From assembly GCA_007858575.1 (NCBI GenBank), contig CP042279.1, positions 5,954,501 to 6,018,500 on the forward strand: a stretch of 64,000 nucleotides of DNA, in the 5' to 3' direction. This document shows positions 8,262-19,933 of this stretch, piece by piece. The stretch is from Streptomyces sp. WAC08241 (GTDB lineage: Bacteria; Actinomycetota; Actinomycetes; Streptomycetales; Streptomycetaceae). The notes beneath the pieces are model-generated. The model made no database searches. It saw only the letters and a list, made by a program, of their open reading frames with translations, and was not told where the DNA came from. The translations under genes were made by a program, and so were the position numbers. Positions within the stretch are counted from its first letter, which is position 1; every line of letters starts with the position of its first letter.

Positions 8262-8935
8262 GTGAACACGCTTGCCCTCGGACCGAGCTGGCTGGACCCG
8301 GACTATCTGATCCAGACCTTCGGTCTGATCGGTGTCCTGGTGATCGTCTTCGCCGAGTCCGGACTCCTCATCGGGTTCTTCCTGCCCGGTGACTCCTCCT
8401 CTTCACCACCGGCCTGCTCGTCACGACCGGGAAGCTGGACACGCCGCTGTGGCTGGTCTGCACCCTGGTGGTGGCCGCCGCGATCATCGGCGACCAGGTC
8501 GGCTACCTCTTCGGCCGCAAGGTCGGACCCGCCCTCTTCAAGCGCCCCGACTCCAAGCTGTTCAAGCAGGAGAACGTCGAGAAGGCGCACGAGTTCTTCG
8601 AGAAGCACGGCCCGAAGTCGCTCATCCTGGCCCGCTTCGTCCCGATCGTCCGCACGTTCACGCCGATCATCGCGGGCGTCAGCCGGATGAACTACCGCTC
8701 GTTCATCACGTTCAACGTCATCGGCGGCGTGCTGTGGGGCGCCGGAGTGACCCTCCTCGGCGCCTCCCTCGGCAAGATCGACTTCGTGCACCAGCACATC
8801 GAGATGATCCTCGTCGGCATCGTCCTGATCTCCGTGGTCCCGATCGTCATCGAGTACCTCCGGGCCCGCTCCCAGTCCAAGAAGGCCCGCGCGGCCGAGG
8901 GCGGCGACCACGACGTCCCCGGCACCCCGCAGTAG
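8262..8935 (+). CDS. DedA family (SNARE-associated/VTT) membrane protein
   Basis: About 224 residues. VFAESGLLIGFFLPGDSLLF is the hallmark entry of DedA proteins; GDQVGYLFGRKVG and the reentrant F-x-R-x3-P-x-x-R segment ARFVPIVRTFTPIIAGVSRM follow, with charged residues needed for proton-coupled function, then two C-terminal membrane helices. DedA proteins act as lipid scramblases/flippases, for example in undecaprenyl-phosphate recycling. GTG at 8262 follows CAGGAG. One frame break lies near 8397 (TCCCTCC read as TCCTCC). Confidence 0.9.
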
Positions 8936-9000
8936 GCCCCCGGGGCCGCCACGCCAAGCGCTGACGACCCCGGCGGACACAAGCCCCTGGAGCAAAGCCC

Positions 9001-10704
9001 CTAGAAGCCCCTGGTGCGCTTCGCGGCCCGCCTGGCCGCCGCCGCACCGGGGGCCCGCAGGAACAGGCGGGCCAGCTCGCTCCCCAGGTTCACCCCGATC
9101 GCGATCGCCAGCGCCAGCGCCGCCGCCTTCGCCAGGGACGCGAACCCCTGGTCCAGATTGTGCTGGGCGATCGCCAGCACCCCGAAGTACGTCGCCGAAC
9201 CGGGCAGCAGCGGCCCGATCGCCGCCGTCACGTACGGCAGCGACGACGTGTGGTGGTACCGGGCGATCAACTGCCCGAAGAGCCCCACCAGACCCGCCGC
9301 CACCGCCGTCGCCATCACCGCGGAGCCGCCCGCGGTCACCGCGATCGACGCGTACACCACCCACGCCACCCCGCCGTTCAGCGTCACGAACAGCACCGTC
9401 GCCCGCGACTGCTGCAACAGGATCGCGAAGGTCGCCGACAGCGCCATCGACGCCAGGATCTGCGCCACCGGCCGCTCCACCGCCCGCAGCGCCCCTCCGG
9501 GTTCAACTGCGCGTCGAACTGCACCGCCAGGTACAGCACCGACAGCACGCCCACCACGATCGCCACGAAGAAGTACATGACCTCCAGGAGCCGCGCCGAG
9601 GCCGTGATGTAGAAGCCGGTCAGACCGTCCTGCACGGCCGCCACGAGCGCCCGCCCCGGGATCAGCGCGAACAGGCCACCGGTGATCACCGCCGACGGCC
9701 GCAGGTCCGCGTGCAGCAGCGTCAGGAGCACCCCCATCGCCGCCGGCGGCATCGCCGCCACCAGGAACTGGTAGAACTCCGGCAGCCCCCGCCCCGCGCA
9801 CAGCCACGCCAGCCGGTCCCCGAGCACCGCGCCGAGCGCCGCCACCAGGAACACCGTCGGGCCGCCGCCCAGCAGCACCGACGCCGCCCCCGCGAGCACC
9901 CCCGCCGCCGTCGTCAGCGCCCAGCCCGGATACGGGTGCCGGTTGCGCCGGATCTCCGCGAGCCGCCGGTACGCCTCCTCCGGCGTCACCTCGTGCGCCT
10001 GCTCGTCGTGCGCCGGCGCGTTGATGTCCGCGATCAACTGGTACACCGCCGCGAGCCGCGTGTAGTCCGTGCCCCGCCGCCGCACCGTCCGGTTCGCCGT
10101 CACCGGGTCGTCCACGAGCGACGGCTGGTACGTCACCGACAACAGCGTGAACGTCACCGTCGGCTCGCACCGGTCGAGCCCGTACGAACGGCAGATCGCG
10201 AACATCGCCGCCTCGACGTCCTCCGCGCCCTCCCCGCCCGCGAGCAGCAGCTCGCCGATGCGCAGGGTCAGGTCGAGGACGCGCGGCACCGACGGCCCCG
10301 ACTCGTCTCTTCCTTGCGCGGCGCCTCCGGCACCGGCCGCTCGCCCACCGGAAGCCGCAGCATCGTCCGCATCCGGTCCTGCCACGGCGCGTCCCGCGCC
10401 AGGCGCACCAGCGGCACCCCGTACGCGGGCGTGAAGGCGGGCGGCGAGTTCTTCGCCGAGTATGTGGCCGGGGAGCGAACGCCGAACCCTCCCGCTCCCG
10501 CTCCGGCTCGGGCTCCGCCCGCAGCCCCGACGGCAGGGCGAACTCGGAGGTCGGGTGCTCCTCCTCCGGTGGCGCGGGCCGCTCCACCCCGGCCGGCGGG
10601 ACGAACGCGCTCCGCGCCTCGTCCGACTGCGGTTTCCGGTCCTCCGGGGCCTCCTCGACCCCTTCGTCCCGCACGTCCATCGAGCCGCCCGGCTCCGCCA
10701 CCAC
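9001..10704 (-). CDS. Threonine/serine exporter (ThrE) family protein
   Basis: About 568 residues. It has an acidic disordered N-terminus (residues 1-150), then the ThrE domain: LRIGELLLAGGEGAEDVEAAM, MFAICRSYGLDRCEPTVTFTLL, and about ten membrane helices through PYVTAAIGPLLPGSATYFGVLAIAQ. GEGAEDVE and the DVT-like strands are conserved in the amidase-like N-terminal subdomain; the second half resembles ThrE_2. Likely role: proton-driven export of threonine or serine across the inner membrane. GTG-GTG at 10702-10704 or ATG at 10680 could be the start. Frame breaks near 10450, 10310 and 9498. Confidence 0.88.
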   Translation of the reverse strand: MVAEPGGSMDVRDEGVEEAPEDRKPQSDEARSAFVPPAGVERPAPPEEEHPTSEFALPSGLRAEPEPEREREGSAFAPRPHTRRRTRRPPSRPRTGCRWCAWRGTRRGRTGCGRCCGFRWASGRCRRRRARKRRVGAVGAARPRPDPAHRRAAARGRGGRGGRRGGDVRDLPFVRARPVRADGDVHAVVGDVPAVARGRPGDGEPDGAAAGHGLHAARGGVPVDRGHQRAGARRAGARGDAGGGVPAARGDPAQPAPVSGLGADDGGGGARGGGVGAAGRRPDGVPGGGARRGARGPAGVAVRGAGAAGVLPVPGGGDAAGGDGGAPDAAARGPAAVGGDHRWPVRADPGAGARGGRAGRSDRLLHHGLGAAPGGHVLLRGDRGGRAVGAVPGGAVRRAVEPGGALRAVERPVAQILASMALSATFAILLQQSRATVLFVTLNGGVAWVVYASIAVTAGGSAVMATAVAAGLVGLFGQLIARYHHTSSLPYVTAAIGPLLPGSATYFGVLAIAQHNLDQGFASLAKAAALALAIAIGVNLGSELARLFLRAPGAAAARRAAKRTRGF

Positions 10705-10792
10705 TCTGCCGCCCCGCTCTCCTAGGAGGAATCGTGGCTTCCAGTATGGGCGCGCGGCGCACGGACGTGCGACGACCGGGCTACGCGCACGC

Positions 10793-10827
10793 GAAGGGCG
10801 GCACACCCCAGGGGTGCGCCGCCCTTC
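10793..10827. terminator. Strong 17-bp hairpin between ppa and the thrE-like gene
   Basis: Arms 10793-10809 and 10811-10827 pair except at one position, closing on a very short loop, between the ppa stop at 10871 and the next gene start at 10704. It is a likely terminator of ppa in the Streptomyces style, with no U-tract. Confidence 0.75.
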
Positions 10828-10870
10828 ACACGCTCAGGACCGGAACCGGTTCGACGGCCCCGGAACCGGC

Positions 10871-11362
10871 TCAGTGGCCGCCCTGCTCCTTGGCGCGCGC
10901 GTACGACTTCTCGATCTCGGCCTCGGCCTCGGCGCGACCGACCCAGTCCGCGCCCTCGACCGACTTGCCCGGCTCCAGGTCCTTGTAGACCTCGAAGAAG
11001 TGCTGGATCTCCAGGCGGTCGAACTCCGCCACGTGGTGGATGTCCCGCAGGTGCTCCATGCGCGGGTCCGTGGCCGGCACGCACAGCAGCTTGTCGTCGC
11101 CGCCCGCCTCGTCCGTCATGCGGAACATGCCGATGGCGCGGCACTTGATCAGGCAGCCCGGGAACGTGGGCTCGTCCAGGATGACGAGCGCGTCCAGCGG
11201 GTCGCCGTCCTCGCCGAGGGTGTTCTCGACGTAGCCGTAGTCGGTCGGGTAGGCCGTCGACGTGAAGAGGCGACGGTCCAGACGGATGCGACCGGTCTCG
11301 TGGTCGACCTCGTACTTGTTCCGCGATCCCTTGGGGATCTCGATGAGAACGTCGAACTCCAC
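10871..11362 (-). CDS. ppa: Inorganic pyrophosphatase
   Basis: 163 residues, intact, hexameric family I pyrophosphatase. It hydrolyses PPi to drive biosynthesis. Active-site residues visible are IPKGSRNKYEVDHETG, the signature DYGYVENTLGEDGDPLDAL with three metal-binding aspartates, and the Lys in FFEVYKDLEPGK. GTG at 11362 (VEFDVLIEIPKG) is chosen because AGGAGG lies 8 nt upstream and known Streptomyces Ppa proteins start at this point. It is divergent from dacB, an arrangement conserved in the genus. Confidence 0.97.
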   Translation of the reverse strand: MEFDVLIEIPKGSRNKYEVDHETGRIRLDRRLFTSTAYPTDYGYVENTLGEDGDPLDALVILDEPTFPGCLIKCRAIGMFRMTDEAGGDDKLLCVPATDPRMEHLRDIHHVAEFDRLEIQHFFEVYKDLEPGKSVEGADWVGRAEAEAEIEKSYARAKEQGGH

Positions 11363-11463
11363 GGGTGGCTCCTCCTGAATCAACACAGTGAATGCTCGCG
11401 ACACAGCGCGGTGGTTAAGTGTCCCTCACGCACGTGTGTGATCGCGAAAGGGGCTGGTCAGCA

Positions 11464-12894
11464 ATGCCCGAGCCGAGGACCTGGCAGCTCACGGCGGGCT
11501 CCGCCGCCCTCGGTCTGGCCCTGGCCGCCGCGGCGGTGACCGCGGCCGGCCCGTGGGACTCGGGCCAGCGTACGGCCGAGCGGGTCCGCGCTGCCGCCCC
11601 CGCGGCGGGTGGCGCACGTCACGCCCCGCCCCCGCCCCCGCCGCGCCCCGCCGCCCCGCGCCCGCCCCCAGCGCCCCCGGCGTCCTCGCCGCCCTGCACC
11701 CCGCCGCCCCGGCTGCCCCTCCGCCGGCCCCGCCGACGGACAGCCCGGCGAACGCCCCGCCGACCTCGCCGCCGTCCTCGTCCCCTCCTCGCCGACCCCG
11801 GCCTCGGCCCCTCCGCACCGCCTCCGTCGTCGACACCGCCACCGGCAGGCAGCTCTACGGCGAGGGCGCCACCACCCCCATGACCCCCGCCTCCACCGTC
11901 AAGATCGCCACCACCGCGGCCGCCCTCTCCGCCCTCGGCCCCGACCACCGCATCGCCACCACCGTCACTGCCGCCCCCGACGGCAGGGCCGTCACCCTCA
12001 CCGGCGGCGGCGACCCCACCCTCGACGACACCCGCCTCAAGGCCCTCGCCACCGACACCGCCCGCGCCCTCAAGGCCCGCGGACACACCTCCGTACGCCT
12101 CGCCTACGACACCGGCCTCTACACCGGCCCCGCCGTCCACCCCATCGGCCCCAACGAGAACATCGCCCCCGTCACCGCCCTCATGACCCGCGCCGGACGC
12201 CTCGACGACAGCCCCAGCGGCCCCGCGCCCCGCAGCGCCGACCCCGCCCGCGCCACTGCCACCGCCTTCGCCGGCCTCTCACCGCCGCCGGCGTCCAGGT
12301 CACCGGCGACCCCGCCCCCGGCCGCACCCCGAAGGCCGCCCCCTCGCCCGTACGCACTCCGCCCCCCTCGCCGACCTCGTCGAACGCACCCTCACCCACA
12401 GCGACAACGACCTCGCCGAAGCCCTCGCCCGGCAGACCGCCCTCGCCCGCAAGCTCCCCGCCAGCTTCGACGGCGCCGGAAAGGCCGTCCGCGCCGAACT
12501 CACCGCCCTCGGCCTCCCCGTCGCCGGAACCCGCTTCGCCGACGGCAGCGGCCTCGACCGGAACGACCGCGTCTCCGCCGCCCTCCTCACCGGCCTCTCA
12601 CCCGCGCGGCCGACCCCGCCCGCCCCGCCCTGCGCCCCCTCCTCACCGGCCTCCCCGTCGGCGGCTTCACCGGCACCCTCGCCGACCGCTTCGACACTGC
12701 CCCGCCGGAGCCGGCCTCGTCCGCGCCAAGACCGGCACCCTCACCGGCGTCAACACCCTCGCCGGCACCGTCGTCACCCCCGACGGCCGCCTCCTCGCCT
12801 TCGCCTTCCTCGCCGGCCGCACCCCTCCCCGCACCAGGCCCAACCCGCCCTCGACCGCCTCTCCGCCGCCCTCGCCGGTCAGGACCCGTCATAA
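11464..12894 (+). CDS. dacB: D-alanyl-D-alanine carboxypeptidase/endopeptidase (PBP4 type)
   Basis: About 478 residues. It cleaves the terminal D-Ala of peptidoglycan stem peptides, or cross-links, outside the membrane. An N-terminal hydrophobic signal segment (GSAALGLALAAAAVTAAG) is followed by a Pro/Ala-rich linker. Catalytic motifs: SxxK as PASTVKIA, SxN as THSDNDLAEAL, and KTG as VRAKTGTLTGVN. HPIGPNENIAP and FADGSGLDRNDRVS are typical of PBP4/DacB. At least six frame breaks occur (about 11620-11720, 12285, 12345, 12598, 12708, 12828), dense because the gene is rich in C runs. The true C-terminus is read as LAGQDPS. Confidence 0.88.
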
Positions 12895-12948
12895 CCGGGC
12901 CCGTACCGAACACGCACCGAACGCGCCCCGAGACCGTACGGTTGACAC

Positions 12949-14084
12949 ATGACGAGCATCGGTGGAGCAGGCACAGCCGGGATGGTCGACTGGAACCTCG
13001 CGGTCGCGACCGCGACCCGCCTCGTGCGACCCGGACCCGAAGTCGGCCGCGACGAGGCCCGCGAGGTCGTCGCCGAACTCCGCAGGCACGCCAAAGCCTC
13101 GGAAGAACACGTCCGCGCCTACACCCGCATGGTCCCCGAGGGCCACGAACCCCCGACACCCCCGTCCTGATCGTCGACCGCGCCGGCTGGATCAAGGCCA
13201 ACGTCGCCGGCTTCCGCGAACTCCTCACCCCCTCCTCGGCAAGATGCAGGAACGCCGCTCCGCCGTCCCCGGCAGCGCCGTCCTCGGCGCCGTCGGCGGC
13301 AAGGTCACCGGCGTCGAACTCGGCATGCTCCTGTCCTTCCTCGCCTCCCGCATCCTCGGCCAGTACGAGACCTTCGCCCCGCCGGCCGCGGCCTGGCCAC
13401 CGGGGCCGACGGCGCCGGACGCCTCCTCCTCGTCGCCCCCAACATCGTCCACGTCGAACGCGAACTCGAGGTCTCCCCGCACGACTTCCGGCTCTGGGTC
13501 TGCCTCCACGAGGAGACCCACCGCACCCAGTTCACCGCCGTCCCCTGGCTCCGCGACCACCTCCAGGGCGAAATCCAGTCGTTCCTCGCCGCCACCGACG
13601 TCGACCCCGGCACCTTCGTCGAACGCCTCCGCGAAGCCGCCCAGACCCTCGCCGGCGGACGCCCCGAGGGCGAGGAGGGCGAACCCGCCCCTCCCTCGTC
13701 GAACTCGTCCAGTCCCCCGAACAGCGCGAGATCCTCGGCCGCCTCACCGCCGTCATGTCCCTCCTCGAAGGCCACGCCGACTACGTCATGGACGGCGTCG
13801 GCCCCCAGGTCGTCCCCTCCGTCGCCGAGATCCGCGAGAAGTTCCAGGCCCGCTGCGCCCGCGGCGCCTCCCGCCTCGACCTCGCCCTGCGCAAGCTCCT
13901 CGGCCTCGACGCCAAGCTCCGCCAGTACCGCGACGGCGAACGCTTCGTCCGCGCCGTCGTCGACCAGGTCGGCATGGACGGCTTCAACCGCGTCTGGACC
14001 TCCCCCAACACGCTCCCCACCAAGAGCGAGATCGCCGCCCCCGCCGACTGGATCGCGAGGGTGCACCGTAAGGCAGACTCGTGA
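12949..14084 (+). CDS. Zinc-dependent metalloprotease, actinobacterial DUF2342 type
   Basis: About 380 residues. The zinc motif HEETHRTQF supplies two His ligands and the catalytic Glu (about residue 180); EGHADYVMDGVG likely gives the third ligand, matching the coenzyme F420 biosynthesis-associated/DUF2342 family of gluzincin-like proteins. VDWNLAVATATRLVRPGPEV is the conserved N-terminus. Its substrate is unknown. It lies between dacB and tilS as in other Streptomyces genomes. Frame breaks near 13150, 13232, 13385 and 13690; similarity continues through each. Confidence 0.82.
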
Positions 14085-14292
14085 GACGCGTGGGGCGGAC
14101 GGCGCGGGAACACCGGTCGCCCCTCCGCCAATCACCCGTCCGAGGGACCCTGACCATGGGGTGAGGCGTGCAATGCTCGGGTAACGGCCGGGTTTCTGTC
14201 ACCATCGACGCACTCTGAGTGACCGAACCCCCATTCCGACCGTTAAGACTCCGACCGAGGCACCCCAACCCCATTCACGAAGGGCACCGGAC

Positions 14293-15334
14293 ATGGGTCC
14301 CCATCCTGCGGTCGCGGCGATACGCCTGGCGGTCCGCCGCGTACTCCACGACGTCCTCACCGAACACCGGGCGGAGCAGCCCGCCGAGCACCGGAACGGC
14401 ACTCCCCCACCGCGCCCGACGCGCACGCCCCCTCGTGCTCGTCGCCTGCTCCGGAGGCGCCGACTCCATGGCACTCGCCTCCGCCCTCGCCTTCGAAGCC
14501 CGCAAACTCCCCGTCCGCGCCGGCGGCATCACCGTCGACCACGGCCTCCAGGACGGCTCCGACACCCGGGCCGCCGAGGTCGCCGAACGCATGACCGCGC
14601 TCGGCCTCACCCCTCCGAGGCCGTCACCGTCACCGTCGGCCGCGAAGGAGGGCCCGAGGCCGCCGCCCGCGACGCGCGCTACGCCGCCCTCGACGCCGCC
14701 GCCGAACGCCACGGCGCCGCCGCGGTCCTCCTAGGCCACACCCGCGACGACCAGGCCGAGACCGTCCTCCTCGGCCTCGCCCGCGGCTCCGGAATCCGCT
14801 CCTCTCCGGCATGGCCGCCGTCTCCGGCGCCACCCGCCGCTACCGGCGCCCCTTCCTCCAGCTCGACCGCCAGACCGTCCGCAAGGCCTGCGTCGCCCAG
14901 GAACTCGCCGTCTGGGACGACCCCCACAACAGCGACCCCGCCTACACCCGCTCCCGACTCCGCCACGAAGGCCTCCCCGCCCTGGAGAAGGCCCTCGGCA
15001 AGGGCGTCGTCGAAGCCCTCGCCCGCACCGCCCAGCTCTCCCGCGACGACGCCGACGCCCTCGACACCTGGGCCGCCGACGCCGAGACCACCGTGCGCGA
15101 CGAGGCCGGCGCCCTGGAATGCGCCAAACTCTTCGGACTGCCCCCGCCGTGCGGCGCCGCGTCCTGCGCCGCGCCGTCATCGCCGAGGGCGCCCCCGCCG
15201 GATCCCTCTTCGCCCGCCACATCGAGGAAGTCGACCGCCTCGTCACCGGCTGGCGCGGCCAGGGAGCCATCAACCTGCCCGGCCGCGTCGAAGCCCGCCG
15301 CCAGGGTGGCAGACTGGTCATCCGGCAAGGCTGA
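14293..15334 (+). CDS. tilS: tRNA(Ile)-lysidine synthase
   Basis: About 348 residues. It attaches lysine to C34 of tRNA-Ile2 (CAU) so that it reads AUA; essential. The N-type ATP pyrophosphatase PP-loop is LVLVACSGGADSMALA (about residue 55), followed by GITVDHGLQ, GHTRDDQAETVLLGLARGSG, YRRPFLQLDRQTVR and WDDPHNSDPAYTRSRLRHE. The C-terminal part is short, as usual in actinobacteria. Start ATG at 14293. Frame breaks near 14405, 14610, 14800 and 15140. It is followed 18 nt later by hpt, a conserved pairing. Confidence 0.92.
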
Positions 15335-15351
15335 CGCACGCTGCAACGAAA

Positions 15352-15915
15352 GTGACCCGGGTGAACGAGAAGGACATGGGCACCGACCTCCAGTCGGTGC
15401 TCATCACCAAGGAAGAGATCGACGCCAAGCTGGCAGAGCTGGCCGCGAAGATCGACGCGGAATACGCGGGCAAGGACCTGCTCATCGTCGGCGTCCTCAA
15501 GGGCGCCGTGATGGTGATGGCGGATCTGGCTCGCGCCCTGTCCACCCCCGTCACCATGGACTGGATGGCCGTCTCCTCCTACGGCGCCGGCACCCAGTCC
15601 TCCGGCGTCGTCCGCATCCTCAAGGACCTCGACACCGACATCAAGGGCAAGCACGTCCTGATCGTCGAGGACATCATCGACTCCGGCCTGACCCTGTCCT
15701 GGCTCCTGTCGAACCTCGGCTCGCGCGAACCCGCCTCCCTGGAGGTGTGCACCCTCCTGCGCAAGCCCGAGGCCGCCAAGGTCGCCATCGACGTCAAGTG
15801 GATCGGCTTCGACATCCCCAACGAGTTCGTCGTCGGCTACGGCCTCGACTACGCCGAGAAGTACCGGAACCTCCCCTTCGTCGGCACGCTCGCCCCGCAC
15901 GTCTACGGCGGCTGA
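15352..15915 (+). CDS. hpt: Hypoxanthine phosphoribosyltransferase
   Basis: 187 residues, intact. It salvages hypoxanthine and guanine to IMP and GMP using PRPP. Motifs: VGVLKGAVMVMADLAR, the flexible loop SSYGAGTQSSG, and the PRPP-binding signature HVLIVEDIIDSGLTLSWLL with the acidic pair; the C-terminus is FVVGYGLDYAEKYRNLP. GTG at 15352 and GTG at 15361 are both in frame; the first gives the usual length. It sits between tilS and ftsH, the widely conserved tilS-hpt-ftsH cluster. Confidence 0.96.
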   Translation: MTRVNEKDMGTDLQSVLITKEEIDAKLAELAAKIDAEYAGKDLLIVGVLKGAVMVMADLARALSTPVTMDWMAVSSYGAGTQSSGVVRILKDLDTDIKGKHVLIVEDIIDSGLTLSWLLSNLGSREPASLEVCTLLRKPEAAKVAIDVKWIGFDIPNEFVVGYGLDYAEKYRNLPFVGTLAPHVYGG

Positions 15916-16019
15916 TCCCACGGCCGTATGGGGAGCCCGCACCGCCTTCCCTCCGTTGAACCACGGGAAGGCGGTCGCGGGCGACGATGCTGAGGTACCG
16001 TCCGAAGAACAGCTTTTCA

Positions 16020-16051
16020 CACAGCAGTACTCACAGCAGCTCTCACAGCAG
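16020..16051 (+). repeat. Three CACAGCAG direct repeats at 12-bp period in the ftsH leader
   Basis: Copies at 16020-16027, 16032-16039 and 16044-16051 are separated by TACT and CTCT. They lie about 50-80 nt upstream of the ftsH ATG in an unusually A/T-tolerant leader with two TTTTC-like tracts. They may be regulatory or a small expansion. Confidence 0.55.
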
Positions 16052-16097
16052 CATTTTCCTACGGGCAGGAGGGACGGAGCGCTATCGCTCCGTATGG

Positions 16098-18115
<2,018 letters not shown>

Positions 18116-18209
18116 CCCCGGCGGACCCGGAATGGATCCCGCGCCCCCACAGGTTTTAGCCTGTGGGGCGCGGCCATGCGCGCACACAGTCAGACGGAAC
18201 GAGGCAAAG

Positions 18210-18818
18210 ATGACCGACCCGGTGACGCTGGACGGCGAGGGCAGGATCGGCGACTTCGACGAGAAGCGCGCCGAGAACGCCGTACGAGAGCTCCTCATCG
18301 CGGTCGGCGAGGACCCGGACCGCGAGGGCCTGAGGGAGACGCCGGCACGAGTGGCGCGGGCGTACAAGGAGCTTTTCGCGGGCCTGTGGCAGAAGCCCGA
18401 GGACGTGCTGACGACGACGTTCGATCTGGGGCACGACGAGATGGTCCTGGTGAAGGACATCGAATTCGTTAGCAATTGCGAACATCATCTCTTGGCATTC
18501 CACGGAGTGGCCCACGTCGGCTATATCCCGGCCGAATCCGGAAAGATCACGGGTCTTTCCAAGCTTGCCCGCCTCGTGGACGTATTCGCGCGTCGGCCTC
18601 AGGTGCAGGAGCGCCTGACGACGCAGATCGCTGATTCCCTTATGCGAATCCTTGATGCGCGGGGTGCGATCGTCGTCATCGAGGCGGAGCACATGTGCAT
18701 GTCGATGCGAGGCATCCGCAAGCCGGGTGCCAAGACGACGACCTCGGCGGTACGTGGTCAACTTCGCGACGCTACTACACGCGCCGAGGCCATGTCCCTG
18801 ATACTGGCTCGCTCGTAG
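18210..18818 (+). CDS. folE: GTP cyclohydrolase I, with compositionally foreign 3' half
   Basis: 202 residues, intact. It converts GTP to 7,8-dihydroneopterin triphosphate, the first step of folate synthesis. Zinc ligands are in NCEHHLL (Cys and His) and EHMCMSMRGIRKPGAKT (second Cys); GHVGY-type IP-A-SGKITGLSKLARLVDV is the active-site core. ATG at 18210 follows GAGG. The 5' half has normal codon use, but from about 18461 GC drops sharply (17 of 40 bases in 18461-18500) with rare codons GAA CAT CAT across the CEHH motif, and the usual ST-CEHHL-PF context reads SN-CEHHL-AF. An endonuclease gene follows directly. Confidence 0.95.
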   Translation: MTDPVTLDGEGRIGDFDEKRAENAVRELLIAVGEDPDREGLRETPARVARAYKELFAGLWQKPEDVLTTTFDLGHDEMVLVKDIEFVSNCEHHLLAFHGVAHVGYIPAESGKITGLSKLARLVDVFARRPQVQERLTTQIADSLMRILDARGAIVVIEAEHMCMSMRGIRKPGAKTTTSAVRGQLRDATTRAEAMSLILARS

Positions 18819-18836
18819 CGGGCCGCCCGTACAGGT

Positions 18837-18888
18837 CCATACCGTCCCGATCAGTGGAGTTGATCGCTGATCGAGGGGATCGGTATGG
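18837..18888 (+). terminator. Imperfect hairpin downstream of folE
   Basis: CCATACCG...CGATCAG (18837-18854) pairs with CTGATCG...CGGTATGG (18867-18888), with a small bulge and a 12-nt loop. It lies between the folE stop and the homing endonuclease gene and could terminate folE transcription or sequester the endonuclease ribosome binding site (GAGGGG at 18872-18877). Confidence 0.5.
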
Positions 18889-18907
18889 GTACGGGCCTAC
18901 CAGCAAG

Positions 18908-19873
18908 ATGCTGGTGAACCTGGTGGACGGCTGCGTCCAGGCCAAGAACGTGGCTCCGGGCAGCGCGATGTGGACGCTGGACGGCGACCGGACGGTCCGG
19001 ACCACGGTCGTGGACGTGACGGCGGTGAAGGCGCGCACCGCCGTCGACGTGGTCACGGACCACATGACCTTCACGGTCAGCCCGGACCTACTGCTGGCCA
19101 CGCCGGACGGCTGGGCGCAGGCGGCAGACGCGGCGGGAAGACGGTCGCCTGGACGTACGCGAAGAAACTGTGCCGTGAGCGGCTGGCCATCTGGCCGGGC
19201 TATGAGTTCGGCTACTTCGTTGGAGCCACGTGCGCGGACGGGACCGTTGGCAAGAACTACGTATCGCTGGTCGTGAACGAGGAACACTTCGCAGCCAGAT
19301 ACGCGAAGGCCCTGACGGCCTGCATGGGACTGCCTGCCCGTCTAGAGGCGGTGAGCCGCCCTTCGGGCTACCTCAAGCGGGACCTGGCCGGGTTCCGGGT
19401 GAGGGTCGTCTCCTCGTACCTCGCCGACGCGCTGCGCCACTACGTCGGCGGGGACGCCCACCACATGCGCCAGCGGTTCCCACGGGTCGTCCTGAGGGAC
19501 CTCGAAACCTTCGAGGGGTTTCTCGACGGATACATCGAGGGCGATGGCTGCAACCTCAAGCATGGTCAGGGACGCATGATCGTAAGCGCCAACGTCCCGT
19601 TCCTGGTGGAACTGGCTCAGGTCATCGGTGCCCGCTTCACTCCGTCGAAACGTGGAGGGCCTCCCAGCTATACGTGTCGAACCGCTGGGTCGACCGAGGT
19701 ACCTTCGCTCCCGAACACCACCCCTCGACCCGCCCGAGTCCTCCTGGATCAACGTCCACGAGGTCCGCCCCCGCCCCGCCCTCGGCACCAAGCCCTTCAC
19801 CTTCTACGGCTACTGCCTCGCCCCGCACCCCACCTTCCTCCTGAACGGGCACCTCGTGCGCGGAACCGTGTAG
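18908..19873 (+). CDS. Intein-derived (Hint) LAGLIDADG homing endonuclease
   Basis: About 322 residues. DGCVQAKNVAPGSAMWTLDG resembles intein block A with its N-terminal Cys, and VVTDHMTFTVSPDLLLATPD resembles block B. Two LAGLIDADG helices follow: GYFVGATCADG and GFLDGYIEGDG. The end, GYCLAPHPTFLLNGHLVRG, resembles blocks F and G but lacks the terminal His-Asn and a following Cys/Ser/Thr, so splicing is unlikely. It is not inside folE, which is complete just upstream. Frame breaks near 19135 and between 19665 and 19735. The start is uncertain: ATG at 18908 has a poor ribosome site, while ATG at 18885 has GAGGGG but needs a frame correction. Confidence 0.75.
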
Positions 19874-19933
19874 TGGGCGGCGGCGTCCGTTCAGGCGTTC
19901 GTACGATGACGACGCCTGATGGAGGTCCCGCTC

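Noticed and set aside
11464..15334. Cluster of pseudogenes in the dacB-tilS region
   Set aside because: The breaks are single-base losses in C runs and affect essential genes such as tilS; motifs on both sides are intact, so sequence error is more likely than decay.
18908..19873. Active intein inside FolE
   Set aside because: FolE is complete and uninterrupted with its own stop at 18816-18818, and the Hint domain lacks the terminal His-Asn and a following Cys/Ser/Thr.
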